This document shows, piece by piece, positions 35,353 through 43,465 of a stretch of DNA of 64,000 nt. The stretch is from Algoriphagus boseongensis (lineage in GTDB: Bacteria; Bacteroidota; Bacteroidia; Cytophagales; Cyclobacteriaceae): positions 62,001 to 126,000 of the forward strand of contig NZ_SNYF01000009.1 of NCBI RefSeq assembly GCF_004362805.1, given 5' to 3'. The first letter of the stretch is position 1; the number at the start of each line of letters is the position of its first letter. The position numbers and the translations under genes were made by a program. The notes beneath the pieces were generated by a model. That model did not search any database. It was given only the letters and a program-made list of their open reading frames with translations, and was not told the DNA's origin.

Positions 35353-36255
35353 AAAAACTTGCAAGGAATTGCCTGAAGGAATGTGGTAAACAGGAAGTCC
35401 CGGCATATTTTGAGTGAGCCAGTTTTTGACAAATTCTGATCCTCCCTCCTCGCTTGCTGAATGACCGATCTCGATCATGGATAGCTTCATGCCGATCTCA
35501 TTAGCAGCACGGACATATTCAGGAGTTTCCCACTCATTGGATTCTCCGCAAACCAGTACATCAGGTCTGTGCTCCATGATCTGGGTAATCTGAAGACGCC
35601 CGCCAACAGCACCGGGAAGAAGAAGTACTTTAGAGCAAGTCTGGTTCAAATCACCCACATAGCGCATGGCAGGCACACCAAGCTTGGTTTTGATATGATT
35701 GATTAAGCTACGAAGATTCGTTTTTGGGATGTTTAAAATTCGGCTTCCTGGAGTATAATATTCATTCCAACCCAGGTCTCCCACTACTCCTACACGCACT
35801 CCATCATCTTGCATTCGGTGCACATAGTCATGGTTTCTCCAAAGCGTAATTCCATTTTTTTCCATCAAATCATACTTCGCTCTAAAGACAGGATCCTCCT
35901 GTAAGTAATCCGTGTCGTCCTGTCCCGAGAAAAAGGTGGGCTCATGGGGAATGATCAGATTTGCCTTAAGTTCGATTGCTTTATGGATTATTTCCATGGT
36001 GGTAAACATGGTAGTTACCACGCCTGTGACAACAGTTTCCCTGGATCCTACTTTGATTGTATCCACAGTTCTTTCGAATGGAGCATTAGGAACTTGACTG
36101 ATGAAAGTATCCATGATTTCTCCAACTGTCCATGATTTTTTGGAATCAAAAGAAAAAGCTGAAAGAGGAGAAGATAGGAGACCCGCACCAAGAAGAGCTC
36201 CTGATTTGAGCATGAATTCGCGTCGGGAAGAATTGTTTTTAGATTCCATGGGCAT
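35350..36255 (-). CDS. Exported NIF3-like dinuclear metal-centre protein
   Basis: This 301-residue protein has a Tat-like signal (NSSRREFMLKSGALLGAG) and a NIF3/YbgI-type body: MDTFISQVP at the domain start, IIPHEPTFF (the family's His/Pro metal loop with one His) and the C-terminal GHSASEEGG, which supplies the second half of the metal site. The middle insertion (residues 130-215) is longer than in YbgI. Most NIF3 proteins are cytoplasmic, so an exported version is unusual. Function of the family is unknown; GTP cyclohydrolase-like and metal-dependent hydrolase roles have been proposed. Confidence 0.8.
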   Translation of the reverse strand: MPMESKNNSSRREFMLKSGALLGAGLLSSPLSAFSFDSKKSWTVGEIMDTFISQVPNAPFERTVDTIKVGSRETVVTGVVTTMFTTMEIIHKAIELKANLIIPHEPTFFSGQDDTDYLQEDPVFRAKYDLMEKNGITLWRNHDYVHRMQDDGVRVGVVGDLGWNEYYTPGSRILNIPKTNLRSLINHIKTKLGVPAMRYVGDLNQTCSKVLLLPGAVGGRLQITQIMEHRPDVLVCGESNEWETPEYVRAANEIGMKLSMIEIGHSASEEGGSEFVKNWLTQNMPGLPVYHIPSGNSLQVF

Positions 36256-36314
36256 TGTTTTTTGCCAATTTAAACAAATCGGGAAGAGTGGTCCACCCTT
36301 TTTATAGGAAAAGA

Positions 36315-36344
36315 AAAAGCCTTGAGTTTCAACCCAAGGCTTTT
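36315..36344 (-). terminator. Intrinsic terminator
   Basis: AAAAGCCTTG (36315-36324) pairs with CAAGGCTTTT (36335-36344), with T residues on the minus strand behind it. It ends the transcript of the lipoprotein gene 36364-37023, upstream of the NIF3-like gene. Confidence 0.8.
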
Positions 36345-36363
36345 GATGAATTGTATGGAAAGG

Positions 36364-37023
36364 CTATTCTACTTTGATATTCGAGATCCAAAGTGTTCGC
36401 TGTCCTTCTGCATTTTTATGTGTGGTGACAAATTTTAATGGTCCATGGGTTTCTACATCTTCCCAAGTGGTGGGACGTCCCTCAGGACCATTTCCTCTGC
36501 GAAACACCCATTCTGTAATCATTTTATTTTCATCCAAATACAGGTCATAAGCATCACCTGGGGTGTAGCCCATTCCCGGAGCTGCAGGTTCCCCTGATTT
36601 GTAGACGATCGTTAGTTTGGTAGAATTTTTTCCAGCTATCGGAGAGGGTACATTTTCTTCCACTTCGAAGGTATATCCGGTATCCCAAGCCAATTGGAAA
36701 GGCATCATCGCCCAGTATTTGTCGTTGATAAATCCTCCGTCCTGCTTGGGTAGGGAGTCAGCAGTGAGGCTGTAAGTCAAGGTCGTATCCGGACCGGAAT
36801 AGTAGACGGTGCTGTCTTTGATATTCCATTTCCAATCTCTGGAAAATACATTTACTGAATCCCGCTGTACATTCCAGGTGTAGGAAATTGAGTTGACTTG
36901 GTCGAAATTTTCAAATCCATAGGCCTTGGCTACTTGAAAAGGCAAGGTGTCTGGCATCTGAGGTTTTTGTTCGCATGAGCTAAAAAGCCAAAGCAAAAGG
37001 AAAAGAGGTAGGAGGTTTTTCAT
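36364..37023 (-). CDS. Hypothetical lipoprotein
   Basis: This 219-residue lipoprotein has the lipobox LWLFSSC and a mature part made mainly of beta strands with many Trp and Tyr (SYTWNVQRDSVNVF, RDWKWNIKDSTVYYSG, DAYDLYLDENKMITEWVFRRG). The arrangement resembles the periplasmic lipid- or sterol-handling beta folds (LolA/DUF-type), but no named family was recognised. It lies 36 bases after the SDR gene stop, which makes it the likely last gene of the group 37060-41015. A terminator follows directly. Confidence 0.65.
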   Translation of the reverse strand: MKNLLPLFLLLWLFSSCEQKPQMPDTLPFQVAKAYGFENFDQVNSISYTWNVQRDSVNVFSRDWKWNIKDSTVYYSGPDTTLTYSLTADSLPKQDGGFINDKYWAMMPFQLAWDTGYTFEVEENVPSPIAGKNSTKLTIVYKSGEPAAPGMGYTPGDAYDLYLDENKMITEWVFRRGNGPEGRPTTWEDVETHGPLKFVTTHKNAEGQRTLWISNIKVE

Positions 37024-37059
37024 GGTTAGGTTGATGATTGAGTACTAAACTACTGATTA

Positions 37060-37839
37060 TTAGCTTTGTTTTGAAATCCATTTTTTGAATTTCTGGTATT
37101 CCAGATATTGGTAGAATGGCCGAATTACATAAATGAAATTGTTGAGATGCAATAAAACCCGGAATAAGGTCGACGGAAAAATCTTCTTTTTCCCAGAAAT
37201 TACTCCTTTGACGATGGCTTGAGCCACTTTCTGAGCAGATTGCAATGGGAAGGATTTTGGAGTTCCTTTTCCGGCAGCTTCAAAAAACCCGGTTTTCGTA
37301 CCTATCGGAAATACCAAAGTCAACCAATTTCCTTCTTTTTCTGCCCAAACCGCCCTGGCCCATTGAAGCAAAGCCGCCTTGGTGGCACCATATAAGCTAT
37401 AGCCGGGGATCGCCCAGAAACTTATGGCTGAGCAAGTGATGATGTGTTGAAATCCCGAATTTTGGGAAAGTGATTTTAAGGAAAGACCCAATTGAATGGG
37501 GGAATGGACATTCAATTGGAAAAGGGTTTCCATATTTTCCCAATCCTGTTCTGTGAAAGGTTTGTATTCAGCTTTTCCTGCATTGGCAAAGCAAAAATCA
37601 ACAGATTTCCAATTAGACTTGACCCAATTCAAGATGTGTTGATTGCCTTCCTTACTACTCAAATCAGCCTTTAATACATGGATTTCAAGGAATTCCTTTT
37701 GCAATTTTTCCAAAAGTGAATCTGAAATATCCACCGCCAAAATATTTCTGGCTTCCGGGTAAATCAATCGGACCAGTTCCAAACCAATTCCAGATCCCGC
37801 GCCGGTAATTATTACATAGGAATTCTTAAACGATTTCAT
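37060..37839 (-). CDS. Short-chain dehydrogenase/reductase (SDR)
   Basis: This 259-residue enzyme has TGAGSGIG (residues 12-19), a Ser in CSAISFWAI and YGATK as the YxxxK motif. The C-terminal part has a hydrophobic-aromatic segment (LFRVLLHLNNFIYVIRPFYQYL) that is longer than in soluble SDRs and might touch the membrane. It overlaps the upstream decarboxylase-like gene by 14 bases, showing tight coupling. Substrate unknown; acyl or keto-lipid reduction is possible given the partner. Confidence 0.8.
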   Translation of the reverse strand: MKSFKNSYVIITGAGSGIGLELVRLIYPEARNILAVDISDSLLEKLQKEFLEIHVLKADLSSKEGNQHILNWVKSNWKSVDFCFANAGKAEYKPFTEQDWENMETLFQLNVHSPIQLGLSLKSLSQNSGFQHIITCSAISFWAIPGYSLYGATKAALLQWARAVWAEKEGNWLTLVFPIGTKTGFFEAAGKGTPKSFPLQSAQKVAQAIVKGVISGKKKIFPSTLFRVLLHLNNFIYVIRPFYQYLEYQKFKKWISKQS

Positions 37840-38506
37840 CCTTGAAAATCGGTTCGGGAAATTCTAAGTGAAATGGGTCAATTTTTACAGAAAGGAGAGG
37901 TTTGATTTCTCTGAAGTCTGGAAAGAACTCAGGATTTATATCGACTGCCTCAATTTTAGCGAGTTTTCCCCAGCCTGTCCCGGTGGGTTTGGTGTAGTAT
38001 TTAATCTTCTTCCATACCTGACGCAGGTGTATTGGTAGGATGGCAGTTGTGACAGGGAATTTGATTCCTCCGTGTTTTAGACGGATTGAAAAAATTGGTT
38101 TTCCACCTGAGAGTACCTTGATTTCTTCAGTATTTCCATTCTTTTCCCAGGAAAAAGGCAAGGTCTCCTTCGGAATTCCCCAATTGGCCTGTCCATTGAG
38201 AGTACTGCATTCTGAGTCCACGTAGATTTTGGTGATGCACTGGGTTTTGCTTTTTCGAAATTTCCCCGGAATAAAGAGTAATTCCTTATAGGGACCAACA
38301 GGAGATTCGGTGTAATTAACCAGCATCACATAACCCAATCCACCTCTAAATCTGCCTTTTAGACTTTCGGGAAGAAAGCCATTGTCCTCCACCCAGTTTT
38401 CTCGGAATTTAAACATCAAAATGAATCCATCTCCCTTAAGCTTCCAGGGCGCCGGAGCCTTTTTGACTAAATGAAGATCTGAGAGAGATGCTTTATTTTC
38501 AGGCAT
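37826..38506 (-). CDS. Acetoacetate decarboxylase (ADC)-like family protein
   Basis: This 226-residue protein fits the ADC fold family: FRGGLGYVMLVNYTESPVGPY, FIPGKF, CITKIYVDSECSTLNGQANWGIPKETLPFSW. Lys113 in IPKE is in the place of the Schiff-base Lys of the classical enzyme, but the following residue is Glu where Clostridium ADC has a second Lys that tunes it. Many such homologues are not true acetoacetate decarboxylases. It overlaps its neighbours on both sides (8 and 14 bases), between two SDR genes, so the three act in one pathway. Cytoplasmic. Confidence 0.7.
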   Translation of the reverse strand: MPENKASLSDLHLVKKAPAPWKLKGDGFILMFKFRENWVEDNGFLPESLKGRFRGGLGYVMLVNYTESPVGPYKELLFIPGKFRKSKTQCITKIYVDSECSTLNGQANWGIPKETLPFSWEKNGNTEEIKVLSGGKPIFSIRLKHGGIKFPVTTAILPIHLRQVWKKIKYYTKPTGTGWGKLAKIEAVDINPEFFPDFREIKPLLSVKIDPFHLEFPEPIFKDEIV

Positions 38507-39260
38507 AAGGAGAGGGGCTTATAGAGGTCCATCCCCCGTCAATAATGAGGGTTTGTCCTGTGATGTGTCTTGCTGAATCTGAAAGTAAAAATGCTGCCGC
38601 GTTGGCGATATCAGTGGCTGAGGCAGGCCTGCCCATAGGCGTTAGTCGAGACCATGTGCCTGCATATTCTGGGTCAGAGGTAGTTCTTTCCGTTAATGTC
38701 GCTCCTGGTGCAATAGTATTTATTCGTATTCCTAAAGGAGCTAATTCAAGCACCAGATTTTTGGCTAGCATTTCAATGGCAGCTTTGCTCATGGCATAAG
38801 CGGCGAGGTTTTCATGACTCTGATGAGCTGTCACTGATGAGGTGAATAATATAGCGCCTCCTTCAGCTTGGTTTTTCATCACTCTTGCGGCTGCCTGAGT
38901 TAAGAAAAAGGTGCCAGCCTGATTTACTCTGACTACTTCCAAAAAATCTGCTTGGCTATAGTCCAGAAAATTTCCGAAAAGCGTTATTCCTGCATTACAA
39001 ACCACCTGATCCAATCGACCAAAATTGCTTAAAGCGAGTTCGATTAATTCATCAATGACAGATTGATCAGCCGCATCTCCTGAGCATCCAAGAACGGAGC
39101 CTTTTCCCATTCTGGAAAGATTTGCCACTGCTTCCTCTGTGAGGCTTTTTTCTAAATCATTCAGGACCACATTTGACCCTTCCTCCAAAAGTTTCCTCGC
39201 GATTTCAAGACCAATTCCTTGTCCTGCTCCGGTGACTATGGCTACTTTTTGGGTTTTCAT
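38499..39260 (-). CDS. Short-chain dehydrogenase (sugar-1-dehydrogenase-like SDR)
   Basis: This 253-residue enzyme has the full classical SDR set: TGAGQGIG, NAG in CNAGITLFG, Ser in FTSSVTAHQ, YAMSK, and the C-terminal ITGQTLIIDGGWT that ends most FabG/glucose-1-dehydrogenase-like SDRs. Next to an IlvD/Edd dehydratase it could oxidise an aldose to its lactone in a non-phosphorylating sugar route. A 36-base gap separates it from the dehydratase gene; its 3' end overlaps the decarboxylase-like gene by 8 bases. Confidence 0.8.
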   Translation of the reverse strand: MKTQKVAIVTGAGQGIGLEIARKLLEEGSNVVLNDLEKSLTEEAVANLSRMGKGSVLGCSGDAADQSVIDELIELALSNFGRLDQVVCNAGITLFGNFLDYSQADFLEVVRVNQAGTFFLTQAAARVMKNQAEGGAILFTSSVTAHQSHENLAAYAMSKAAIEMLAKNLVLELAPLGIRINTIAPGATLTERTTSDPEYAGTWSRLTPMGRPASATDIANAAAFLLSDSARHITGQTLIIDGGWTSISPSPYA

Positions 39261-39296
39261 GGCAATGGAAGTTTAATTGGGAGAGGTTGGGTTTTC

Positions 39297-41015
39297 TTAG
39301 TGCGAATCTCTTTTTACCACCGATCCTGAACTTCCCTGAAGAAAATCAAAATCTACTCCTTCGTGAGCTTGATTTACTTTATCCAAAAACAGATTTACAT
39401 ATCCTCTCTCATAAGGAAGTTCTGTTGGCTTAAAGTTTTCTTTTCGCTTTTCAAAGTCCTCCTCTGAAATCAAAAGATTCAAGGTTCGGTTAGGCACATC
39501 CAATTCGATCATGTCTCCATTTTGGACAAAAGCCAATGGTCCGCCAATGGCTGATTCTGGTGAGACGTGAAGGACTACCGTTCCAAAGCCAGTTCCGCTC
39601 ATCCTACCGTCAGAAATTCGAACCATGTCCTTGACTCCTTTTTCCAGGAGTTTTTTAGGTAAGCCCATATTTCCAACTTCCGGCATTCCGGGGTATCCTT
39701 TTGGTCCCACATTTTTTAAAACCATGACGCAGGTCTCATCGATGTCCAAGTTTGGATCGTCGACCTTGGCTTTGTAGTCATCTATATCTTCAAAAACCAC
39801 GGCTCTTCCTTTATGCTTCAAGAGGCTTGGGGTTGCAGCTGATGGTTTTAGTACTGCTCCATTCGGACAAAGATTTCCTTTCAAAACCGCAATTCCTGAT
39901 TCCGGTTTAATAGGATTTTCAAGTGTTCCAATCAGATTTCTATCCCAACATTCGGCTTTGCTGATGTTTTCGCCGATAGTTTTTCCATTGACAGTAATGG
40001 CATCAGTATGGAGATGCTTTTGGATTTCTCGCATGACCGCAGGCATTCCACCGGCGTAAAATAAGTCTTCTACCCAATGCTCTCCTGAAGGTTGGACGTT
40101 TGCGATCAAAGGGATTTTGGCAGAGAAATGGTCAAAATCTGTAAGATCCAATTCAACTCCAATTCGCTTGGCGATAGCGGTCAAGTGAAGGATGTAATTC
40201 GTGGAGCCTCCGATAGCCGCATTGACCATGATGGAGTTTTCAAAGGCCTTTCTGGTTAAGATTTTATCCATGGTTAGGTCTTCTTTGACCATCTCCACGA
40301 TTCGCATTCCAGCCATATGAGCAAGGACTTTTCTTCTTGAGTCAGCCGCAGGAATGGTTGCATTATCCGGCAAGGCTAAACCTAAGGCTTCAACCATCGC
40401 AGCCATGGTAGAGGCAGTTCCCATGGGAGCACAATGCCCGATAGATCTGGACATGGAGGATTCGACCTCAATCATGTCTTCTTGGCTTAGTTTGCCCACT
40501 TTATAGTCTTCGGCAAATCTCCAAATGTCAGAGGTTCCGATTTTTTTTCCTCTAAATCTCCCCACAAGCATGGGGCCACCGGAAAGAACCAAGGTCGGAA
40601 GATTGACTGAAGCAGCTCCCATGACCAAAGAAGGAGTAGTTTTGTCACAGCCGCACATCAATACCACACCATCCATTGGATTGGCTCGAATGCTTTCTTC
40701 CACATCCATGGATGCCAAATTTCGGAAAAGCATGGCTGTTGGTTTGATCGAACATTCCCCGAGCGACATTACCGGAAACTCAAGCGGAAATCCTCCAGCC
40801 TCCCAAATTCCTCTTTTCAAGGCCTCGGCTAGATCTCTAAAATGTGCGTTGCAGGGGGTGAGTTCGGACCAGGTATTACAAATTCCGATTACTGGTTTTT
40901 CTCCTGTGAAAAGATGATGGGGAAGTCCCTGGTTTTTCATCCAGGAGCGATAGATGATTCCGTCTTTTCCCGTTCTGCCGTACCATTCTTGGCTACGGAG
41001 TTTTTTCTTGGACAT
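39297..41015 (-). CDS. IlvD/Edd family dehydratase (sugar-acid, L-arabinonate dehydratase-like)
   Basis: This 572-residue enzyme has the three cluster cysteines of the IlvD/Edd family: Cys46 in GICNTWSELTPC, Cys123 in MCGCDKTTP and Cys195 in IGHCAPMGTAS. The start KLRSQEWYG and the GFPLEFPVMSLGE segment match the pentonate/arabinonate dehydratase branch rather than branched-chain amino-acid IlvD. It removes water from a sugar acid to give a 2-keto-3-deoxy acid in the cytoplasm. It is the first gene of the group; the aldolase that would complete the route is not in the window. Confidence 0.85.
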   Translation of the reverse strand: MSKKKLRSQEWYGRTGKDGIIYRSWMKNQGLPHHLFTGEKPVIGICNTWSELTPCNAHFRDLAEALKRGIWEAGGFPLEFPVMSLGECSIKPTAMLFRNLASMDVEESIRANPMDGVVLMCGCDKTTPSLVMGAASVNLPTLVLSGGPMLVGRFRGKKIGTSDIWRFAEDYKVGKLSQEDMIEVESSMSRSIGHCAPMGTASTMAAMVEALGLALPDNATIPAADSRRKVLAHMAGMRIVEMVKEDLTMDKILTRKAFENSIMVNAAIGGSTNYILHLTAIAKRIGVELDLTDFDHFSAKIPLIANVQPSGEHWVEDLFYAGGMPAVMREIQKHLHTDAITVNGKTIGENISKAECWDRNLIGTLENPIKPESGIAVLKGNLCPNGAVLKPSAATPSLLKHKGRAVVFEDIDDYKAKVDDPNLDIDETCVMVLKNVGPKGYPGMPEVGNMGLPKKLLEKGVKDMVRISDGRMSGTGFGTVVLHVSPESAIGGPLAFVQNGDMIELDVPNRTLNLLISEEDFEKRKENFKPTELPYERGYVNLFLDKVNQAHEGVDFDFLQGSSGSVVKRDSH

Positions 41016-41122
41016 AGGTTACTGGGTTGAGATAATTTGTCCAGAAGTTAGAAAAAAATGACAAGAAGGGGAAAAAAGTAAAGTTTAATGGCAACTATTT
41101 CCTTTGAAATGTGGAATTCAAA

Positions 41123-42103
41123 TCAACTGGATTCTATTTCTTTGATCGCCTCTTCCAAAGCCTCCAAATCAATTGTAAAATTTGTCATGATGGTATCCTT
41201 GTTGTCTCCTCGATTTAAAGTGTAATAGTAGGGAAGTCCTAAGGCAGAAGCTAAGTTGAAATAGCAATGGGTAAGGTCGTCATCGAAATTTCTCATCTCT
41301 AGTACTTTAGCTTCCCTTGGGAGAAAAAGCATATTGGTAAGCGCCGCTCCGTGGAGACCAACCAGAATTTTTGTTTCTCCCATCAACTTGATTTGCTGTG
41401 GAAGTGTGAGTTTTTCTGTATATACGATTTCAAAACCCTTTTTCTGAAGCAATAGCTCTATCTCGGTCTCGTTATTTGCTATTCGTTTGGAGGCAAGTTT
41501 TCTGCTGATATATGTTTTCCTCCAAGGTTCCTTTATACTGGATATTGAAAGATTTGCTCTGGTTTTTTCGACCAGATCTTCATGGAAGTTTGGGAATTCA
41601 GCTGATTTAGCGGTAAGAATCAAGGTGTCAACGTGAACGTTTTCACTTGATTTAAAAAAATCCACTTTTAAACCAATTAATTGTAAGGATTCAGTTACAA
41701 AGTCTAGACTACGGTAAGATTCAGGTAAAATTACGGGGCAATCTCGATCTCTTTCCCTGCCTTCCCAGATTCTGGGTAGACAATCGGTCATCCAGTGGAA
41801 GTAATTGGCACTCCATTCATCAATTACCCACATCCCTTTAGGGATTTTTCTCCAGGATTTTGTGGCGCAGTAAGCAACTCTTTTTGCAAGTGGCAGAGGG
41901 CCTAAGCCTGAATTATGAGTAAAATTTGAATAAAATTTAATTTCCCCGGGAGAAAAAATGGTGTCCTGAAGTACCCATCCGTTTTTTAAAATTAAAGGAT
42001 GAAGGCGTTCAAACCTTGCTGAAAGTGAGTTCTGAAACAGAGGTAAATCCTTTGTTTTAATATTGGCAGGTAATTTTCGGTTGATGATAATTTCTTGTCG
42101 CAA
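41123..42103 (-). CDS. Glycosyltransferase family 61 (DUF563) protein
   Basis: This 326-residue protein has NYFHWMTDCLPR near residue 100, the central TYISRKLASKR and GLHGAALTNMLFLP near residue 250, all markers of GT61 (EOGT/XYLT-like) enzymes. It probably adds a sugar to surface polysaccharide or protein in the cytoplasm. Translation seems to start at TTG (42101-42103): an in-frame TAA lies four codons upstream, and the next ATG is about 90 codons further in, beyond conserved sequence. GGTGA just upstream is a fair Shine-Dalgarno site. It stands alone between murA and the dehydratase genes. Confidence 0.75.
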   Translation of the reverse strand: MRQEIIINRKLPANIKTKDLPLFQNSLSARFERLHPLILKNGWVLQDTIFSPGEIKFYSNFTHNSGLGPLPLAKRVAYCATKSWRKIPKGMWVIDEWSANYFHWMTDCLPRIWEGRERDRDCPVILPESYRSLDFVTESLQLIGLKVDFFKSSENVHVDTLILTAKSAEFPNFHEDLVEKTRANLSISSIKEPWRKTYISRKLASKRIANNETEIELLLQKKGFEIVYTEKLTLPQQIKLMGETKILVGLHGAALTNMLFLPREAKVLEMRNFDDDLTHCYFNLASALGLPYYYTLNRGDNKDTIMTNFTIDLEALEEAIKEIESS

Positions 42104-42124
42104 GTCACCAATATTTTAAAATTA

Positions 42125-42146
42125 AAAGGGAGTTTTCACTCCCTTT
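42125..42146. terminator. Intrinsic terminator downstream of murA
   Basis: AAAGGGAGT (42125-42133) pairs with ACTCCCTTT (42138-42146) around a 4-base loop. On the minus strand it follows the murA stop (42152) by 5 bases, with T residues in the loop side and tail. Confidence 0.8.
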
Positions 42147-42151
42147 GCAAT

Positions 42152-43459
42152 TTATGGTATTCGTTCGATTTTAGCTCCAAGAGCATTCAATCGTTCATCG
42201 ATATGTTGATATCCGCGGTCTATCTGCTCGATATTGTCAATGATGGAAGTGCCATTCGCTGACATGGCTGCAATCAAAAGTGCCACACCGGCTCTAATAT
42301 CTGGGGAGGTCATCCGGATTCCTCGAAGCGGATATTTTCTATCCAAACCAATTACTGTTGCCCGGTGAGGATCACATAGAATAATCTGAGCGCCCATATC
42401 AATCAACTTATCCACGAAGAAGAGTCTGGATTCAAACATCTTTTGATGAACCAAGACCGTTCCTTTTGCTTGAGTGGCGGTCACCAAAACGATGGATAAT
42501 AAGTCTGGGGTAAAACCAGGCCATATCTGATCAGCAATAGTCAAAATCGAACCATCGATGAACGTTTCAATTTCATAATGCTTCTGTGCTGGGATGTGAA
42601 TATCGTCTCCACGAAATTCCATCTGGATTCCCATTCTTCTGAAAGTTTCCGGAATGATGCCCAATCGGTGGATTTGACAGTCTTTGATGGTGATTTCGGA
42701 CTGGGTCATAGCCGCTAAACCAATGAATGAACCAATCTCAATCATATCCGGAAGCATAGTATGCTCTGTACCTCCCAAAGATTTCACTCCTTCGATTGTC
42801 AGTAGGTTGGAACCCACACCGGTGATTTTGGCTCCCATTCGGTTAAGCATATCACAAAGCTGCTGCAGGTAAGGTTCGCATGCTGCATTGTAAATGGTGG
42901 TTTTTCCTTCAGCCAAAACTGCAGCCATGACAATATTTGCAGTACCTGTCACTGATGCTTCATCAAGCAGCATGTAAGTACCTTTCAGGTTCTTGCCATC
43001 AATATGGAAGATCTCGTTTTTGGCATCGTAATGGAATTGAGCTCCCAGTTTTTGAAAGCCAAAAAAGTGAGTGTCCATTCTTCTGCGACCGATTTTGTCT
43101 CCTCCTGGCTTGGAAAGTTTTCCTTTCCCAAATCTGGACAAAAGCGGTCCAAGGATCATCACAGAACCTCTGAGAGCTGAAGCCTTTTTAAGGAAATCTT
43201 CTGTTTCCAGATAATCCAGATTAACCTCATCAGCTTGGAAGCTATAGGATTCGGGACCTAATTTGGTCACTTTAACTCCCATGTCACCCAATAGCTCGAT
43301 CAGCTTATTGACATCCCGAATATTTGGGATTTTGTTGATGGTGACTTTCTCTGGGGTTAAGAGTACAGCGCAAAGAATCTGAAGCGCCTCGTTTTTTGCT
43401 CCTTGGGGTATAATTTCACCTTTCAGACGTGTGCCTCCGGTGACTCGAAAAGATGCCAT
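42152..43459 (-). CDS. murA: UDP-N-acetylglucosamine 1-carboxyvinyltransferase MurA (Asp-type active site)
   Basis: This 435-residue cytoplasmic enzyme transfers enolpyruvate from PEP to UDP-GlcNAc in the first committed step of peptidoglycan synthesis. The PEP/UDP-GlcNAc site residues Lys22-Asn23 and Arg98 are present. The active-site loop reads KPGGDKIGRRRMD, with Asp121 in the place of the catalytic Cys of Escherichia coli MurA (Cys115). This exchange is known from mycobacterial and chlamydial enzymes and makes them insensitive to fosfomycin. The gene follows the DUF4290 gene by 6 bases, a common pairing in Bacteroidota. Confidence 0.9.
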   Translation of the reverse strand: MASFRVTGGTRLKGEIIPQGAKNEALQILCAVLLTPEKVTINKIPNIRDVNKLIELLGDMGVKVTKLGPESYSFQADEVNLDYLETEDFLKKASALRGSVMILGPLLSRFGKGKLSKPGGDKIGRRRMDTHFFGFQKLGAQFHYDAKNEIFHIDGKNLKGTYMLLDEASVTGTANIVMAAVLAEGKTTIYNAACEPYLQQLCDMLNRMGAKITGVGSNLLTIEGVKSLGGTEHTMLPDMIEIGSFIGLAAMTQSEITIKDCQIHRLGIIPETFRRMGIQMEFRGDDIHIPAQKHYEIETFIDGSILTIADQIWPGFTPDLLSIVLVTATQAKGTVLVHQKMFESRLFFVDKLIDMGAQIILCDPHRATVIGLDRKYPLRGIRMTSPDIRAGVALLIAAMSANGTSIIDNIEQIDRGYQHIDERLNALGAKIERIP

Positions 43460-43465
43460 TTGGAA

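Noticed and set aside
39297-41015. IlvD of branched-chain amino-acid synthesis
   Set aside because: N-terminal and active-site neighbourhood fit the pentonate/arabinonate dehydratase branch, and no ilv genes are near.
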